NCBI RefSeq assembly: GCF_014926405.1
Contig: NZ_JACXXJ020000003.1
Coordinates: 1,099,001-1,163,000 of the forward strand
DNA length: 64,000 bases
Reading direction: 5' to 3'
From: Agrobacterium vitis
GTDB taxonomy: Bacteria > Pseudomonadota > Alphaproteobacteria > Rhizobiales > Rhizobiaceae
This document shows, piece by piece, positions 9,015 through 18,329 of this stretch. Below the pieces are notes generated by a model. It was not told the DNA's origin, did not search any database, and was given only the letters and a program-made list of their open reading frames with translations. The first letter of the stretch is position 1, and each line of letters starts with the position of its first letter. Made by a program: the position numbers and the translations under genes.

Positions 9015-9859
9015 CGATCGCTTTTTCCTCCTCGAATGGTGGTGTGCAGGCAGCCAAAAAATGGTCGGCAGTCCACATGCCGCCAACGGTGTTCATCTCG
9101 TTCGCCATCATTGCCCTGGTGATCGCCTGGGCGCTCGCCCCCGGCTTGTTCACAAGCCATAGCCCCGTCGTCGGCGTTCCCGCTCAAAAACTGCTGGCAC
9201 CCAGCGCACAGCATTGGTTCGGCACAGACCAGCTCGGGCGCGACCTTTACGCGCGCGTCGTCTATGGCACTGCGTCTTCGGTGACCAGTGCGCTGATCGC
9301 GGTTGTCATTGGCGTTGTCGTCGGTGGCCTCATTGGCCTTCTGGCCGGCTTTCTCGGTGGCTGGGTCGATATCGTGCTGGCGCGCCTGGTCGATATGCTG
9401 CTGGCGATCCCCAGCTTCCTGCTGGCGATTATCGTCGTCACCGCACTCGGCTTCACCACCACCAATGCCGCCATCGCGACCGGCGTCTCCGCCGTGGCGG
9501 TCTTTGCCCGGGTGATGCGGGCAGAGGTGATCAAAACCCGGCAAGCGACCTTCGTCGAGGCATCGTTTCTGCTGGGAGGGTCACGTTGGTATATCCTTCT
9601 GCGCCACGTGTTTCCAAATGCGTCACGCTCGCTTCTGACGCTTGCCGTCCTGCAATTTGGCCTTTCCATTCTGGTGATCGCCGGTCTTGCCTTCCTCGGC
9701 TATGGCGATCCGCCACCCGCCTCGGATTGGGGCCTGCTGATTTCAATCGGCAAGGATTACCTCAAATGGCCGTGGCTGGTTTACGCGCCTGCGTTCGCCG
9801 TGATCGCAACCGTCCTCTCCGTCAACAGGATCAGCCGATGGCTCCGCAAGACAGACTGA
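9011..9859 (+). CDS. ABC transporter permease, DppC type
   Basis: A 282-residue partner permease. It has the N-terminal segment followed by the diagnostic HWFGTDQLGRDLYARVVYG motif of DppC-type subunits, membrane helices including a glycine-rich VVIGVVVGGLIGLLAGFLGG segment, and the EAA loop TFVEASFLLGGSRWYILLRH. It forms the heterodimeric channel with the preceding DppB-type protein. Its 3' end overlaps the ATPase start by 22 bases. Confidence 0.92.
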   Translation: MTIAFSSSNGGVQAAKKWSAVHMPPTVFISFAIIALVIAWALAPGLFTSHSPVVGVPAQKLLAPSAQHWFGTDQLGRDLYARVVYGTASSVTSALIAVVIGVVVGGLIGLLAGFLGGWVDIVLARLVDMLLAIPSFLLAIIVVTALGFTTTNAAIATGVSAVAVFARVMRAEVIKTRQATFVEASFLLGGSRWYILLRHVFPNASRSLLTLAVLQFGLSILVIAGLAFLGYGDPPPASDWGLLISIGKDYLKWPWLVYAPAFAVIATVLSVNRISRWLRKTD

Positions 9860-11559
9860 CCTCCACACTCCCCTGGTTTGCAACCGCTGCTCCATCGCTC
9901 CAGCCATCCGCTCCGCTGCTGAGAGTTGAAGACCTGTCGGTATTCTATGGGGCTCGCCAAGTCGTGAAGACTGCCGGGTTTGAGCTGGACCGAGGCAAGA
10001 GCCTGGCGTTGATTGGAGAATCCGGCTCGGGCAAATCAACCATCGCGCGGGCCATTCTGAGGCTATTACCCCAAGGCGGACATGCGACGGGAAAAATCGA
10101 GTTCAACGATCAGAACATCTTGAGCCTTGCCGAACGTAAGTTCCGGCCTCTGCGGGGGCGCGCTATCGGCTTTGTTCCGCAAGATCCCGGCAACGCGCTC
10201 AACCCGGTGCGCACCATCGGCGCGCAAGCCATGGAAGCGGCAGCCCTTCTCGGTGAACAAGACAAAGCCATCCGCAAAGCGCTGATCCTGGACACATTCG
10301 CGGAGGTCGGCCTCGACAAGCCGGGTCGCGTCTACGATTCCTATCCGCATCAACTGTCAGGCGGCATGCTTCAACGGGTGCTGATCGGCCTTGCCGTACT
10401 GCCGCGCCCGGCCCTTCTGGTGGCGGACGAGCCGACCTCCGCACTGGATGTGACGATCCAGAAGCGCATCCTCGACCTTCTGACACGACTTCAGCAGGAT
10501 CTGGATATCAGCCTCCTGCTGATCACCCACGACCTCGCAATCGCTTCCGAGCGGGCAGATCAACTGGTCGTGCTGAAGGATGGCGTTGTGCAGGAGGCGG
10601 GCAATACCCAGGCTGTCTTTGCCGCACCGGCTTCGGCCTATGCCAGAAAGCTGCATGCCAATGTTCCCGCCCTCAATCCTGATCGTTATGCCAAGCTGCG
10701 CGATGGCGGGTTTCATAGGCTAAACAATGCTGCGGGTACTGACACCAAAATCGAGGTCAAAGGTGTGACGAAGACCTTCACGGTCGATGGCAAATCCCTG
10801 ACAGCTGTCGATAATGTGACATTCTCCGTACCATCAGGCAATACACACGCTCTGGTTGGTGAATCCGGCTCTGGCAAGACAACGACGATCCGGCTGCTTC
10901 TGGGCCTTGAGGAACCCGATACCGGCCAGATCTCGGTCGCCGGTGAGCAGTTTTCAAGCCGTAATCCCCAGTCCAGACGAGCCGTTTGGCGCCATCTTCA
11001 ACTCGTCTACCAGAACCCTTTCACCTCACTCGATCCCACCTGGAAAATCGAGAATCTGGTACGCGAGCCGCTGGACCGGTTCAAGATTGGCACTGCAAAG
11101 GAGCGAAGCGAGCGGGTGCGCGAAGCCCTGTCCAATGTCGGGCTGGGCGAGCATTTGCTTGGCCGCAAGCCGGGCGCACTGTCCGGTGGCCAGCGTCAGC
11201 GCGTCGCCATCGCCCGATCGCTGGTTTTAAAGCCGGATGTTATCGTGCTGGATGAGCCGACTTCAGCGCTCGACGTCAGTGTCCAGGCCGATATTGTTGA
11301 CGTGCTTTTGACGCTACAGGCCAATCTGGGCCTGACCTATGTGTTCGTTTCCCACGATCTCGCCCTGGTGCGCCAGTTGGCCCATACCGTCTCGGTCATG
11401 CATCGCGGACGCATCGTCGAGCACGGCACCGTCAAAGCCGTCTTCGACACTCCCCGCCAATCCTATACCCGGTCGCTGCTGGCCTCGATCCCCTCAGGTA
11501 GCACCCACGCGACGCGCTCGGGTGCCCGCGCTGTTTTCAAACAGGACGAACTCGCGTGA
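9838..11559 (+). CDS. Fused dual ABC ATPase (DppD-DppF type)
   Basis: A 573-residue cytoplasmic ATPase with two complete nucleotide-binding domains, equivalent to DppD and DppF fused in one chain. Half one has Walker A GESGSGKST (~60-68), signature LSGGMLQRV and Walker B LLVADEPTSALD. Half two has Walker A GESGSGKTT (~341), signature LSGGQRQRVAIA and Walker B VIVLDEPTSALD. The frame is open upstream to 9214, but ATG at 9838 (MAPQDRL) fits because earlier codons sit inside the permease gene and the ABC fold begins at residue ~28. It should power the importer formed by the three preceding genes. Confidence 0.92.
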   Translation: MAPQDRLTSTLPWFATAAPSLQPSAPLLRVEDLSVFYGARQVVKTAGFELDRGKSLALIGESGSGKSTIARAILRLLPQGGHATGKIEFNDQNILSLAERKFRPLRGRAIGFVPQDPGNALNPVRTIGAQAMEAAALLGEQDKAIRKALILDTFAEVGLDKPGRVYDSYPHQLSGGMLQRVLIGLAVLPRPALLVADEPTSALDVTIQKRILDLLTRLQQDLDISLLLITHDLAIASERADQLVVLKDGVVQEAGNTQAVFAAPASAYARKLHANVPALNPDRYAKLRDGGFHRLNNAAGTDTKIEVKGVTKTFTVDGKSLTAVDNVTFSVPSGNTHALVGESGSGKTTTIRLLLGLEEPDTGQISVAGEQFSSRNPQSRRAVWRHLQLVYQNPFTSLDPTWKIENLVREPLDRFKIGTAKERSERVREALSNVGLGEHLLGRKPGALSGGQRQRVAIARSLVLKPDVIVLDEPTSALDVSVQADIVDVLLTLQANLGLTYVFVSHDLALVRQLAHTVSVMHRGRIVEHGTVKAVFDTPRQSYTRSLLASIPSGSTHATRSGARAVFKQDELA

Positions 11560-11631
11560 TCGCAACCGCGCAGGACAAGACCTCAGCATAGCGTTCACCA
11601 AAGACTCAAAACCAAATGGAGTATGCACAGA

Positions 11632-12735
11632 ATGGCTGCCGAATTCATTAGCGCAAGTTTCGCCAACGGATCGAATGATCTTCGCCCCATCCCCGATGCG
11701 CCGGTGGACCCCGATTTCCTGCAACGCTACGCACGTGCGCTGGACGATTACGGTTTCAACTACACACTGATCCCCTATTCTTCCGCTTCCTTTGATCCTT
11801 TCACGCTGGGTGCGACCATTCTGGCCCATACCAAGCAAATCAAGATCATTGTCGCCCTGCGCCCGAACACCATCTACCCGACCGTTGCGGCGAAATCGCT
11901 GGCAACACTGGACCAGTTGAGCGGCGGCCGTGTTGTCGTCCATTTCATCGCCGGCGGCAGTGATGAGGAGCAGGCCCGCGAGGGTGATTTTCTGACCAAG
12001 GAGCAACGCTACGAGCGTCAGGAAGAATATATCCGCATTCTGCGTCTGGCCTGGACCTCGACAGAACCCTTCGATTTCGATGGGAAATACTACCAGTTCA
12101 AACAGTTCCGCAGTGCCGTGCGCCCGACCAACGGCCTGATCCCGATCTCGCTCGGCGGCTCGTCGGATGCTGCCTATCGGATTGGCGGCTCGTTATGCGA
12201 TATTTTTGGCCTTTGGGGCGAGCCTTTGGCAGAAACCAAACAACAAATCGACCGCATCTATGCCGAGGCGGCCAAGGCCGGACGCAAGGATCGCCCGCGC
12301 ATCTGGGTCACCTTCCGTCCGATCATTGCCGAGACTGACGAATTGGCCTGGCAGAAAGCCCACCGCATTCTCGACACGCTGAACGAAAATCGCGAGAAAG
12401 GCCTCAGCAGGACACCCTTGTCCGCGCCGCCTCCAGCCAATGTCGGCTCACAGCGTCTTCTGGATATCGCCAAACGCGGCGATGTTCACGACCGGGCTCT
12501 CTGGTATCCGACAGTGACGGCCACAAACGCTAGCGGCGCAACCACCGCCTTGGTCGGTTCTCCTCGCACCATCGCCGATTCCATATTGGACTATATCGAC
12601 CTCGGCGCCGACCTGATCTCGATCCGTGGTTATGACAACTACAATGATGCCGTGGATTATGGTCGCTATGTCCTGCCGCTGGTCCGCGAAGGCATCCGTG
12701 AACGCGAAGAGGCCAGGAAGAAGGCCGCCGCGTGA
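11632..12735 (+). CDS. LLM-class flavin-dependent monooxygenase (SsuD-like)
   Basis: A bacterial-luciferase-like TIM-barrel oxidoreductase of 367 residues. I prefer ATG 11632 (MAAEFISASF) because GGAG lies 10 bases before it; the ATG at 11623 is only one base from GGAG. Motifs typical of the alkanesulfonate monooxygenase branch include NTIYPTVAAKSLATLDQLSG, VHFIAGGSDEEQAREGDFL, the RYERQEEYI segment and the C-terminal SIRGYDNYNDAVDYGRYVLP. Such enzymes use FMNH2 supplied by a separate reductase and O2 to cleave a C-S bond, releasing sulfite. No reductase gene is nearby. The substrate is probably what the upstream importer brings in (inference). Confidence 0.85.
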   Translation: MAAEFISASFANGSNDLRPIPDAPVDPDFLQRYARALDDYGFNYTLIPYSSASFDPFTLGATILAHTKQIKIIVALRPNTIYPTVAAKSLATLDQLSGGRVVVHFIAGGSDEEQAREGDFLTKEQRYERQEEYIRILRLAWTSTEPFDFDGKYYQFKQFRSAVRPTNGLIPISLGGSSDAAYRIGGSLCDIFGLWGEPLAETKQQIDRIYAEAAKAGRKDRPRIWVTFRPIIAETDELAWQKAHRILDTLNENREKGLSRTPLSAPPPANVGSQRLLDIAKRGDVHDRALWYPTVTATNASGATTALVGSPRTIADSILDYIDLGADLISIRGYDNYNDAVDYGRYVLPLVREGIREREEARKKAAA

Positions 12736-12786
12736 TGAGCGTCACCCGGCGGCTTTATAGACAGACATTCAAAAGGCTTCAAAACC

Positions 12787-13968
12787 ATGGCCCATGATCA
12801 AACCCTGCTTGACGCAACCGTGCGGATCGTTGCAAAGGCCGCGCCGGATGCTGACCGCAGCGGACAGTTTCCGTGGGCGGGCATTCGTGCCGTTCACGAC
12901 AGTGGACTTCTCGAAAGCACCGTTGCGACGCGATATGGCGGCCAGGGTGGGACGCTCTACGATGCCGCACATATTCTGGCGGCTCTTGGCCGTGGCGATC
13001 CATCGGTTGCTCTGATCAGCGCCATGACAATCTTCAATCACCTCGGCCAAGCCTCAAGAAACCATTGGCCTGAAGATCTCTATCAACGGCTCCTTGCCGA
13101 GGCAAAACAGCGCCCCTTGCTGCTAAACGCTGCCCGGGTCGAGCCGGAGCTTGGATCGCCAGCCCGTGGCGGCCTGCCGGCAACACGTGCCCGCCGCACC
13201 TCGACAGGCTGGTCGATCACTGGTCGTAAGCGTTTCGTAACGGGTGCGCATGGCCTTACGCATTTCCTGGTCTGGGCGCATACGGACGAAACGCCAACCC
13301 GCGTCGGAACCTTTATTGTGCAGAATGGACTGCCCGGCATAAGCGTCATCGAAAACTGGAACAGCCTCGGCATGCGGGCGACAGGCTCGCATGATGTTGA
13401 CTATGCCGATGTCGAAATCCCTCTCGAAAATGTACTGGATCTGACCGGTACAGAAATCGCCCAGCAGGACAATCGCGGCCATGCGCCGATTACACTTGCG
13501 CTGACGGCGATCTATCTTGGGGTTGCTGAAGCGGCACAAGCCGCCTTCAACCATTTCGCCCATGACCGTGTTCCAACCAATCTGGGCCATCCCATCGCCC
13601 TTACCGAACGGTTCATAACGCTATCAGGCGAAATCGACCTGCTGGTCGGCGGCGCGCGCCAGATTATCTTCGATGCGCTTTTGTCCGGTCAAGGCGATGC
13701 GGAACGACTGATGCGTGCCAGACTTATCGCTGGCCGCCAGTTGCGGAGCGCCGTGGAAATCGCCGTGCGCGGCATCGGCAATCCGGGCCTTAACGCCGAT
13801 ATCGGGCTTGAACGCCACTTCCGTGACATTCAGGCCGTGCTTGTTCATGCTCCGCAGGAAGATACATCCCTGTCGATCCTCGGCCGTGCGGCGTTTGACC
13901 GCTGGCAGCGCCAGGAAACGGCACAGCTAAATCCGGTCGCAAAACACTCCGCGCTGAAAACCGCCTGA
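12787..13968 (+). CDS. Acyl-CoA dehydrogenase-fold flavin oxidoreductase (SfnB/DszC-like)
   Basis: A 393-residue protein with the acyl-CoA dehydrogenase architecture: N-terminal helices (GLLESTVATRYGGQGGTLYD), middle beta domain (KRFVTGAHGLTHFLVWAH, then MRATGSHDVDYADVEIP) and C-terminal helical bundle. In an operon with an SsuD-like monooxygenase it is more likely one of the FMNH2-dependent, DszC/SfnB-like sulfur-acquisition enzymes than a true fatty-acyl-CoA dehydrogenase. It is the last gene of the six-gene operon and converges on the minus-strand operon, with a palindromic repeat in the 76-base gap. The exact reaction is not determined by sequence. Confidence 0.8.
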   Translation: MAHDQTLLDATVRIVAKAAPDADRSGQFPWAGIRAVHDSGLLESTVATRYGGQGGTLYDAAHILAALGRGDPSVALISAMTIFNHLGQASRNHWPEDLYQRLLAEAKQRPLLLNAARVEPELGSPARGGLPATRARRTSTGWSITGRKRFVTGAHGLTHFLVWAHTDETPTRVGTFIVQNGLPGISVIENWNSLGMRATGSHDVDYADVEIPLENVLDLTGTEIAQQDNRGHAPITLALTAIYLGVAEAAQAAFNHFAHDRVPTNLGHPIALTERFITLSGEIDLLVGGARQIIFDALLSGQGDAERLMRARLIAGRQLRSAVEIAVRGIGNPGLNADIGLERHFRDIQAVLVHAPQEDTSLSILGRAAFDRWQRQETAQLNPVAKHSALKTA

Positions 13969-13996
13969 TGGCATGGTGGTGTTTGGAAATGCCGTC

Positions 13997-14036
13997 AAAA
14001 CGAGGATACGTAAGCATCCTCGTCTTGGTATAAGCC
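13997..14036. repeat. Mosaic repeat copy 2 (module A only), possible bidirectional terminator
   Basis: The hairpin CGAGGAT (14001-14007) / ATCCTCG (14016-14022) followed by CTTGGTATAAG matches module A and its flank at 23949-23982 in reverse orientation. It sits between two convergent operons and may end transcription or protect both 3' ends. No strong T-run is present. Confidence 0.65.
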
Positions 14037-14044
14037 TTACCTCA

Positions 14045-15382
14045 TCAAGAGGACAGGTTTGGCCGGGATACGCCCAGATGATCGCGTAATGTCACACCAC
14101 TATAGTCTGTCCGGAACAGGCCACGTTCCTGAAGGATTGGCACCACCAGACGAGTGAAATCCTCCAGGCCCTCCGGGAAGAAAGGCGGCATGATGTTGAA
14201 GCCATCGGCGGCGCGTGTTTCAAACCATTGCTGCATACGGTCGGCGATATCTTCGGGCGTGCCGAGCACGATATGATGTCCCCGCCCGGCGGCAACCCGT
14301 AGGGCCAATTGCCGAATGGTCAGATTCTCCCGGCGAGCCAACGCGGTTAGCAGTTCGGCGCGGCTGCGCAGCTGGTCGGAAATCGGCAGGTCCGGCAGCG
14401 GGCCGTCAGGATCGTAATCGGCAAGACTATGGCCTATCCGCTCTTCGAGCAGCGGCATGGCACTTTTCAGCTCGGTCCATTGGTCGAGTTCGGCCAGCTT
14501 GTCGGCAGCCTCCCGTGCCGTGCGGCCGATGACCGGCAGAAAGCCCGGCATGACCGCGACATCATCGGGATGCCTGCCAAAACCGGTGACACGATCCTTG
14601 AGGCTTTTGTAGAAAGCCTGTGCTTCATCAAGGCTTTGCTGAGCCGTGAACACCACATCGGCGGTCCGGGCCGCGAGGTCTTGCCCCGGACCGGATGAGC
14701 CGGCTTGAATCAGAATTGGATGGCCCTGCGGAGACCGTGGAATATTCAGCGGACCTTTGACCGAGAAATATTTGCCCGCGTGGTCGAGGAGATGCACCTT
14801 ATTGGGATCGGCATAGATGCCGTTCTGCTTGTCCTTGATGAAGGCATCGTCATCCCAGCTATCCCAAAGACCGCGCACCACATCGACAAATTCTTCGGCG
14901 ACGGCGTAGCGTTCGTCATGGCCTGGATGGGATTTGGAAAAATTATTGGCGGTCCGGGCATAGGATGTGGTGACGATATTCCAAGCGGCACGCCCATGGC
15001 TCAAGTGGTCAATGGAGGAAAAGGCGCGGGCCACATGGTAGGGCTCGCCATAGGTGGTCGAGGCGGTTGCGGCAAGGCCGATCTTTTCGGTCACCATGGC
15101 AAGTGCCGCCAACAGGGTCAGCGGTTCGAACCGGGCAATGGTCGAGGGATGCGCATCGACGCCGCTCGTCAGCCCGTCGGCCAGGAACACCATGTCGAAT
15201 TTCGCCTGCTCGGCGAGCTGCGAGACGCGACGCAGCAGGTCGAAATTTTCGCTACCGGCTTCCGCATTCGGATGCCGCCAGCCGGAGACATGGTGGCCAG
15301 CCCCTTGCAGGAACAGGCCGAGGTGAATTTCTCTCTTGCGGGTCATGGCACAGTCTTTCGTCACGTTTGGGTATGGCGTCAT
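14045..15382 (-). CDS. NtaA/SnaA/DszA-family FMN-dependent monooxygenase
   Basis: A luciferase-like protein of 445 residues (or 433 if translation begins at ATG 15346, MTRKREIHLGLF). Family motifs: GWRHPNAEAGSENFDLLRRV, AKFDMVFLADGL, GRAAWNIVTTS, GHPILIQAGSSGPGQDLAAR and GFNIMPPFFPEGLEDFTRLV. Members hydroxylate and cleave substrates with FMNH2, for example nitrilotriacetate, sulfones and pristinamycin IIA. The first ATG overlaps the upstream MmgE/PrpD stop (ATGA), supporting coupling and the longer form. It is the last gene of the minus-strand importer operon. The substrate is unknown. Confidence 0.88.
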   Translation of the reverse strand: MTPYPNVTKDCAMTRKREIHLGLFLQGAGHHVSGWRHPNAEAGSENFDLLRRVSQLAEQAKFDMVFLADGLTSGVDAHPSTIARFEPLTLLAALAMVTEKIGLAATASTTYGEPYHVARAFSSIDHLSHGRAAWNIVTTSYARTANNFSKSHPGHDERYAVAEEFVDVVRGLWDSWDDDAFIKDKQNGIYADPNKVHLLDHAGKYFSVKGPLNIPRSPQGHPILIQAGSSGPGQDLAARTADVVFTAQQSLDEAQAFYKSLKDRVTGFGRHPDDVAVMPGFLPVIGRTAREAADKLAELDQWTELKSAMPLLEERIGHSLADYDPDGPLPDLPISDQLRSRAELLTALARRENLTIRQLALRVAAGRGHHIVLGTPEDIADRMQQWFETRAADGFNIMPPFFPEGLEDFTRLVVPILQERGLFRTDYSGVTLRDHLGVSRPNLSS

Positions 15383-16740
15383 TTACGGGTATTGGAGGCG
15401 TCCTGGTTAAGAAGGGCAAGCAGGTGGCGCAGATCGGCACTGCTGCGCATATCCCGGACGAGCGAAGGGATTTCGGCAAAGGAGGCATCCGCCGCGGTCG
15501 CCTCGCGGAATTTGTCGGCTGGATCGGCAAGCCCAGGCAGGCCGTCGAACCGGCGCTGGATGGTCCCGCCGTCTCTCAGCACGATATCGAGGATGACAAA
15601 CCGCGTCTTCGGATCGCTCGACATCCGGGGAGCATTCTCCTGATGCCGCCGACCAGCGCGGGCAGCGAGTGCCATCAACCTTGGCTCCACAGGCCGCTCA
15701 TCGAAATGGTCCAGCCGCAAGGCTCCGTCGATCAGGCTGGCGGCAAAGACATATTCCGGGCTGAAGCGCGCCTCGATCCCATTTGTCGGCTTGGTGACGA
15801 CGAGTGCAGCATCGGCACCGGGCGGATAGGTGAAGGTGATCGTGTCGATGGCGTCAGCGGCAAGGCCCTCGCGATGCAGGTCTATGCCGAGGGAGGCGAC
15901 CGGATGGCTGGCCGTGCAGCAGGGATAGGCTTTCAGCGTCAGGCCGGGCGACACGATCTGCCAGGGCGTACCCCAGTTCTCAACGATTGATTCAGGATGC
16001 CCGGCTCCAAAAGCATAGGCGGAATGAAAGCCAACCGGATTATCGAGGAAATCCGGCGCGCCTCCGAAACCTGCCGAGGCCAGCCGCGCCGCCAACAGGC
16101 CGGAGCGCGCCGCCATGCCCGCATGATAGGGCTTGGCATCGAAACCAAACTGCAACCTGAGGCCGGAGGATTGCGTGGCGGCAAGGCCAAGCGCCACCGC
16201 CGTTTCTTCCGGTGATGCCTGCGTCACATGGCAGATCGCTGCCGCAGCACCCACAGTGCCAAGGGTCGCCGTGGCGTGAAAACCGTTTTCGTAATGCCGG
16301 GAACCGAGCGACAGGCCAAGCCGGGCCATGGCCTCCAGCCCGACAACGTAGGATGCGATCATTGCATCTGCGGTAAATTCGCGCTCCGCAGCCAGGGCAA
16401 GCAATGCCGGAATGATCACGGTCGTCGGATGGCCGCGCACGCTGGAATGCACATCGTCATAGTCAAGCACATGACCCGCATAGGCGTTGACGACAGCCGC
16501 AACCAACGGATCGGCGCGGCGCGCGCTGCCGATCAGGATGGCGTCGCCGCCGATACTCCCGCCGAGTGCGGTTGCGACGATAGCCGTTGTCCGCTCGCCC
16601 GCTCCAGCGATCGCGCAGGCCAGAAAATCAATGATCGCGGTACGCGCTGCTGCCATCGCCGCATTGTCGCGGCCCGGCTCAGACTGCACAATTGCCCCTG
16701 CGAAAGCGCTGGTCAGTGGCGCGGCTATGGTCGTCGTCAT
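15379..16740 (-). CDS. MmgE/PrpD family protein
   Basis: A 453-residue protein of the 2-methylcitrate dehydratase-like superfamily. Typical segments are IIDFLACAIAGAGERTTAIV near the N-terminus, GHVLDYDDVHSSVRGHPTTV, NGFHATATLGTVGAAAA, and the C-terminal domain with KPTNGIEARFSPEYVFAASL. Family members include 2-methylcitrate dehydratase, cis-aconitate decarboxylase and iminodisuccinate epimerase, so the family name does not fix the reaction. AGGAG seven bases before ATG 16740 supports the start. It lies between the transporter ATPase and the DszA-like monooxygenase, suggesting a lyase or isomerase step in the same catabolic route. Confidence 0.85.
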   Translation of the reverse strand: MTTTIAAPLTSAFAGAIVQSEPGRDNAAMAAARTAIIDFLACAIAGAGERTTAIVATALGGSIGGDAILIGSARRADPLVAAVVNAYAGHVLDYDDVHSSVRGHPTTVIIPALLALAAEREFTADAMIASYVVGLEAMARLGLSLGSRHYENGFHATATLGTVGAAAAICHVTQASPEETAVALGLAATQSSGLRLQFGFDAKPYHAGMAARSGLLAARLASAGFGGAPDFLDNPVGFHSAYAFGAGHPESIVENWGTPWQIVSPGLTLKAYPCCTASHPVASLGIDLHREGLAADAIDTITFTYPPGADAALVVTKPTNGIEARFSPEYVFAASLIDGALRLDHFDERPVEPRLMALAARAGRRHQENAPRMSSDPKTRFVILDIVLRDGGTIQRRFDGLPGLADPADKFREATAADASFAEIPSLVRDMRSSADLRHLLALLNQDASNTRK

Positions 16741-16748
16741 GGCGGCTC

Positions 16749-17534
16749 CTATATGCCTTCGCCTTCGCGCACCGTACCCCGGCCCGACAACCCGCCAACG
16801 AACTGGCGGATACGCGGATTGTCGCTCTTATGGAAGATCTGCTCCGGCGAGCCTTGGCCAACGATGCGGCCATTCTCGGTAAACACCACCGTGTCGCTGA
16901 TCTCTTCGGCAAAGCGCATTTCATGGGTGACGAGAATGCTGGTCATGCCCTCGCGGATCAGGTCACGGATCACCCACAAGACCTCGCCGACGGTTTCGGG
17001 ATCGAGCGCCGATGTGACCTCGTCGAACAGCACGAGATCGGGTTTCATCGCCAGCGCCCGGGCAATCGCCACGCGCTGCTGCTGCCCACCGGAGAGCTGG
17101 CCCGGATAAGCATCAGCCTTTTCGCCAAGCCGCACCTTGTCCAGCAATTCACGCGCGACCTTTTCCGCTTCGCGTCTTGCCGTCCCCAGAATGCGGGTCG
17201 GGGCAAGCATGATATTGTCGAGCACCGTCAGGTGCGGAAAGAGATTATATTGCTGGAAGACGATGCCGACCCGCTTGCGCAGCGCAATGCGTTCGCTTTC
17301 CTTGGTCAATTGGTCCACGCGGGTCCCCGCCACGGTGATGCGACCGCTTTGGGCCGTCACCAGCGCGTTGATGCAGCGCAGGATGGTGGATTTGCCCGAG
17401 CCGGAGGGACCGATGATCGACACGGCATCGCCCTTGTTGACCGTCAGGTCGATGCCCTTCAGCACCTGCGTCTGGCCGAAGGACAGGTGCACGTCTTCCA
17501 AGCGGACGATGGCATTGTCGGTATTTGCAATCAT
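16749..17534 (-). CDS. Polar amino acid ABC transporter ATP-binding protein (GlnQ type)
   Basis: A 261-residue single-domain ATPase: Walker A GPSGSGKST (~40), Q-loop VFQQYNLFPHLTVLDN, signature LSGGQQQRVAIARAL, Walker B LVLFDEVTSALDPE and H-loop LVTHEM. The sequence VFQQYNLFPH and the E-V at DEVTSALDPE are characteristic of the polar amino-acid uptake (PAAT) group. It follows the two permeases with a 12-base gap in the minus-strand operon. Confidence 0.92.
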   Translation of the reverse strand: MIANTDNAIVRLEDVHLSFGQTQVLKGIDLTVNKGDAVSIIGPSGSGKSTILRCINALVTAQSGRITVAGTRVDQLTKESERIALRKRVGIVFQQYNLFPHLTVLDNIMLAPTRILGTARREAEKVARELLDKVRLGEKADAYPGQLSGGQQQRVAIARALAMKPDLVLFDEVTSALDPETVGEVLWVIRDLIREGMTSILVTHEMRFAEEISDTVVFTENGRIVGQGSPEQIFHKSDNPRIRQFVGGLSGRGTVREGEGI

Positions 17535-17546
17535 TCTCTCAAATCC

Positions 17547-18329
17547 TCAGGCCGCCTTGAAACGGCGCTCCAGGCGGCGGGTCAGGCGGGCGATCGGGTA
17601 GCAAAGCGCGAAGAAGGCGGCCATTACCACAACATAGGCAATGACGGTAAAATCAAGCCGGCGCACGGATGTGCTGGCATCGGTGGCAGCATGGAGAAGT
17701 TCATGGACGCCGACCAGCGAGGCCAGCGAAGTCCCCATGGTGATTGAGGCAAGCACATTCATCCATGGCGGCAGTGATCGGCGCAGGCATTGCGGCAGGA
17801 TGATCCAGCGCAGCGCCTGCCAGCGTGAAAAGCCAAGGCCTTGCGCCGCCTCCCATTGCGCGGTCGGAATGGACAGAATGGCACCACGGGTGATTTCGGC
17901 GATATAGGCGCTTGCCGGGATGGCGAGACCGACCATGGCTTTCACCCAATCGGGAAAGGATAGATAATTGCCAAAGACGATGATCTCGAAGGGAAAGATA
18001 TAGGTTGTCGCAAAGATCAGCACCAGATGCGGCGCATTGCGAAACACCTGCACATAGACCGCAGCCGGGTAGCGGACCAGCCGGAATGGCACCATTTGCA
18101 GCATGCCAAGCAGGATGCCCAGCACGCTTCCCAGCGTCATCGCCGACAGGCTGATGACGATGTTCATCGCAAAGCCGGAGCCGAGATAGGGAAGCCATTG
18201 CACCAGTTCACGGCCAAGCGACAGATCGGCCAGCGCCCAGATAAGGATCGCTAGCGGCAATGCGACAAGAGCTATATTGCGCAGCGCGGGGCTGCGGCCC
18301 GCATGGTTGTGAAGCATTGGCGACATCAT
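17547..18329 (-). CDS. Amino acid ABC transporter permease (HisM/GlnP type)
   Basis: An inner-membrane permease of about 260 residues. The frame extends to 18368, but ATG 18329 (MMSPML), which overlaps the stop of the upstream permease as ATGA, fits operon coupling better. It has the PAAT permease motif VFRNAPHLVLIF, the segment AYIAEITRGAILSIPTAQWE and the EAA loop EAAQGLGFSRWQALRWIILP. It pairs with the permease upstream. Confidence 0.9.
   Translation of the reverse strand: MMSPMLHNHAGRSPALRNIALVALPLAILIWALADLSLGRELVQWLPYLGSGFAMNIVISLSAMTLGSVLGILLGMLQMVPFRLVRYPAAVYVQVFRNAPHLVLIFATTYIFPFEIIVFGNYLSFPDWVKAMVGLAIPASAYIAEITRGAILSIPTAQWEAAQGLGFSRWQALRWIILPQCLRRSLPPWMNVLASITMGTSLASLVGVHELLHAATDASTSVRRLDFTVIAYVVVMAAFFALCYPIARLTRRLERRFKAA

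Noticed and set aside
9214..9837. N-terminal extension of the dual ATPase
   Set aside because: This part lies inside the DppC-type permease gene and has Arg-rich, non-ABC composition; the start at 9838 is used.
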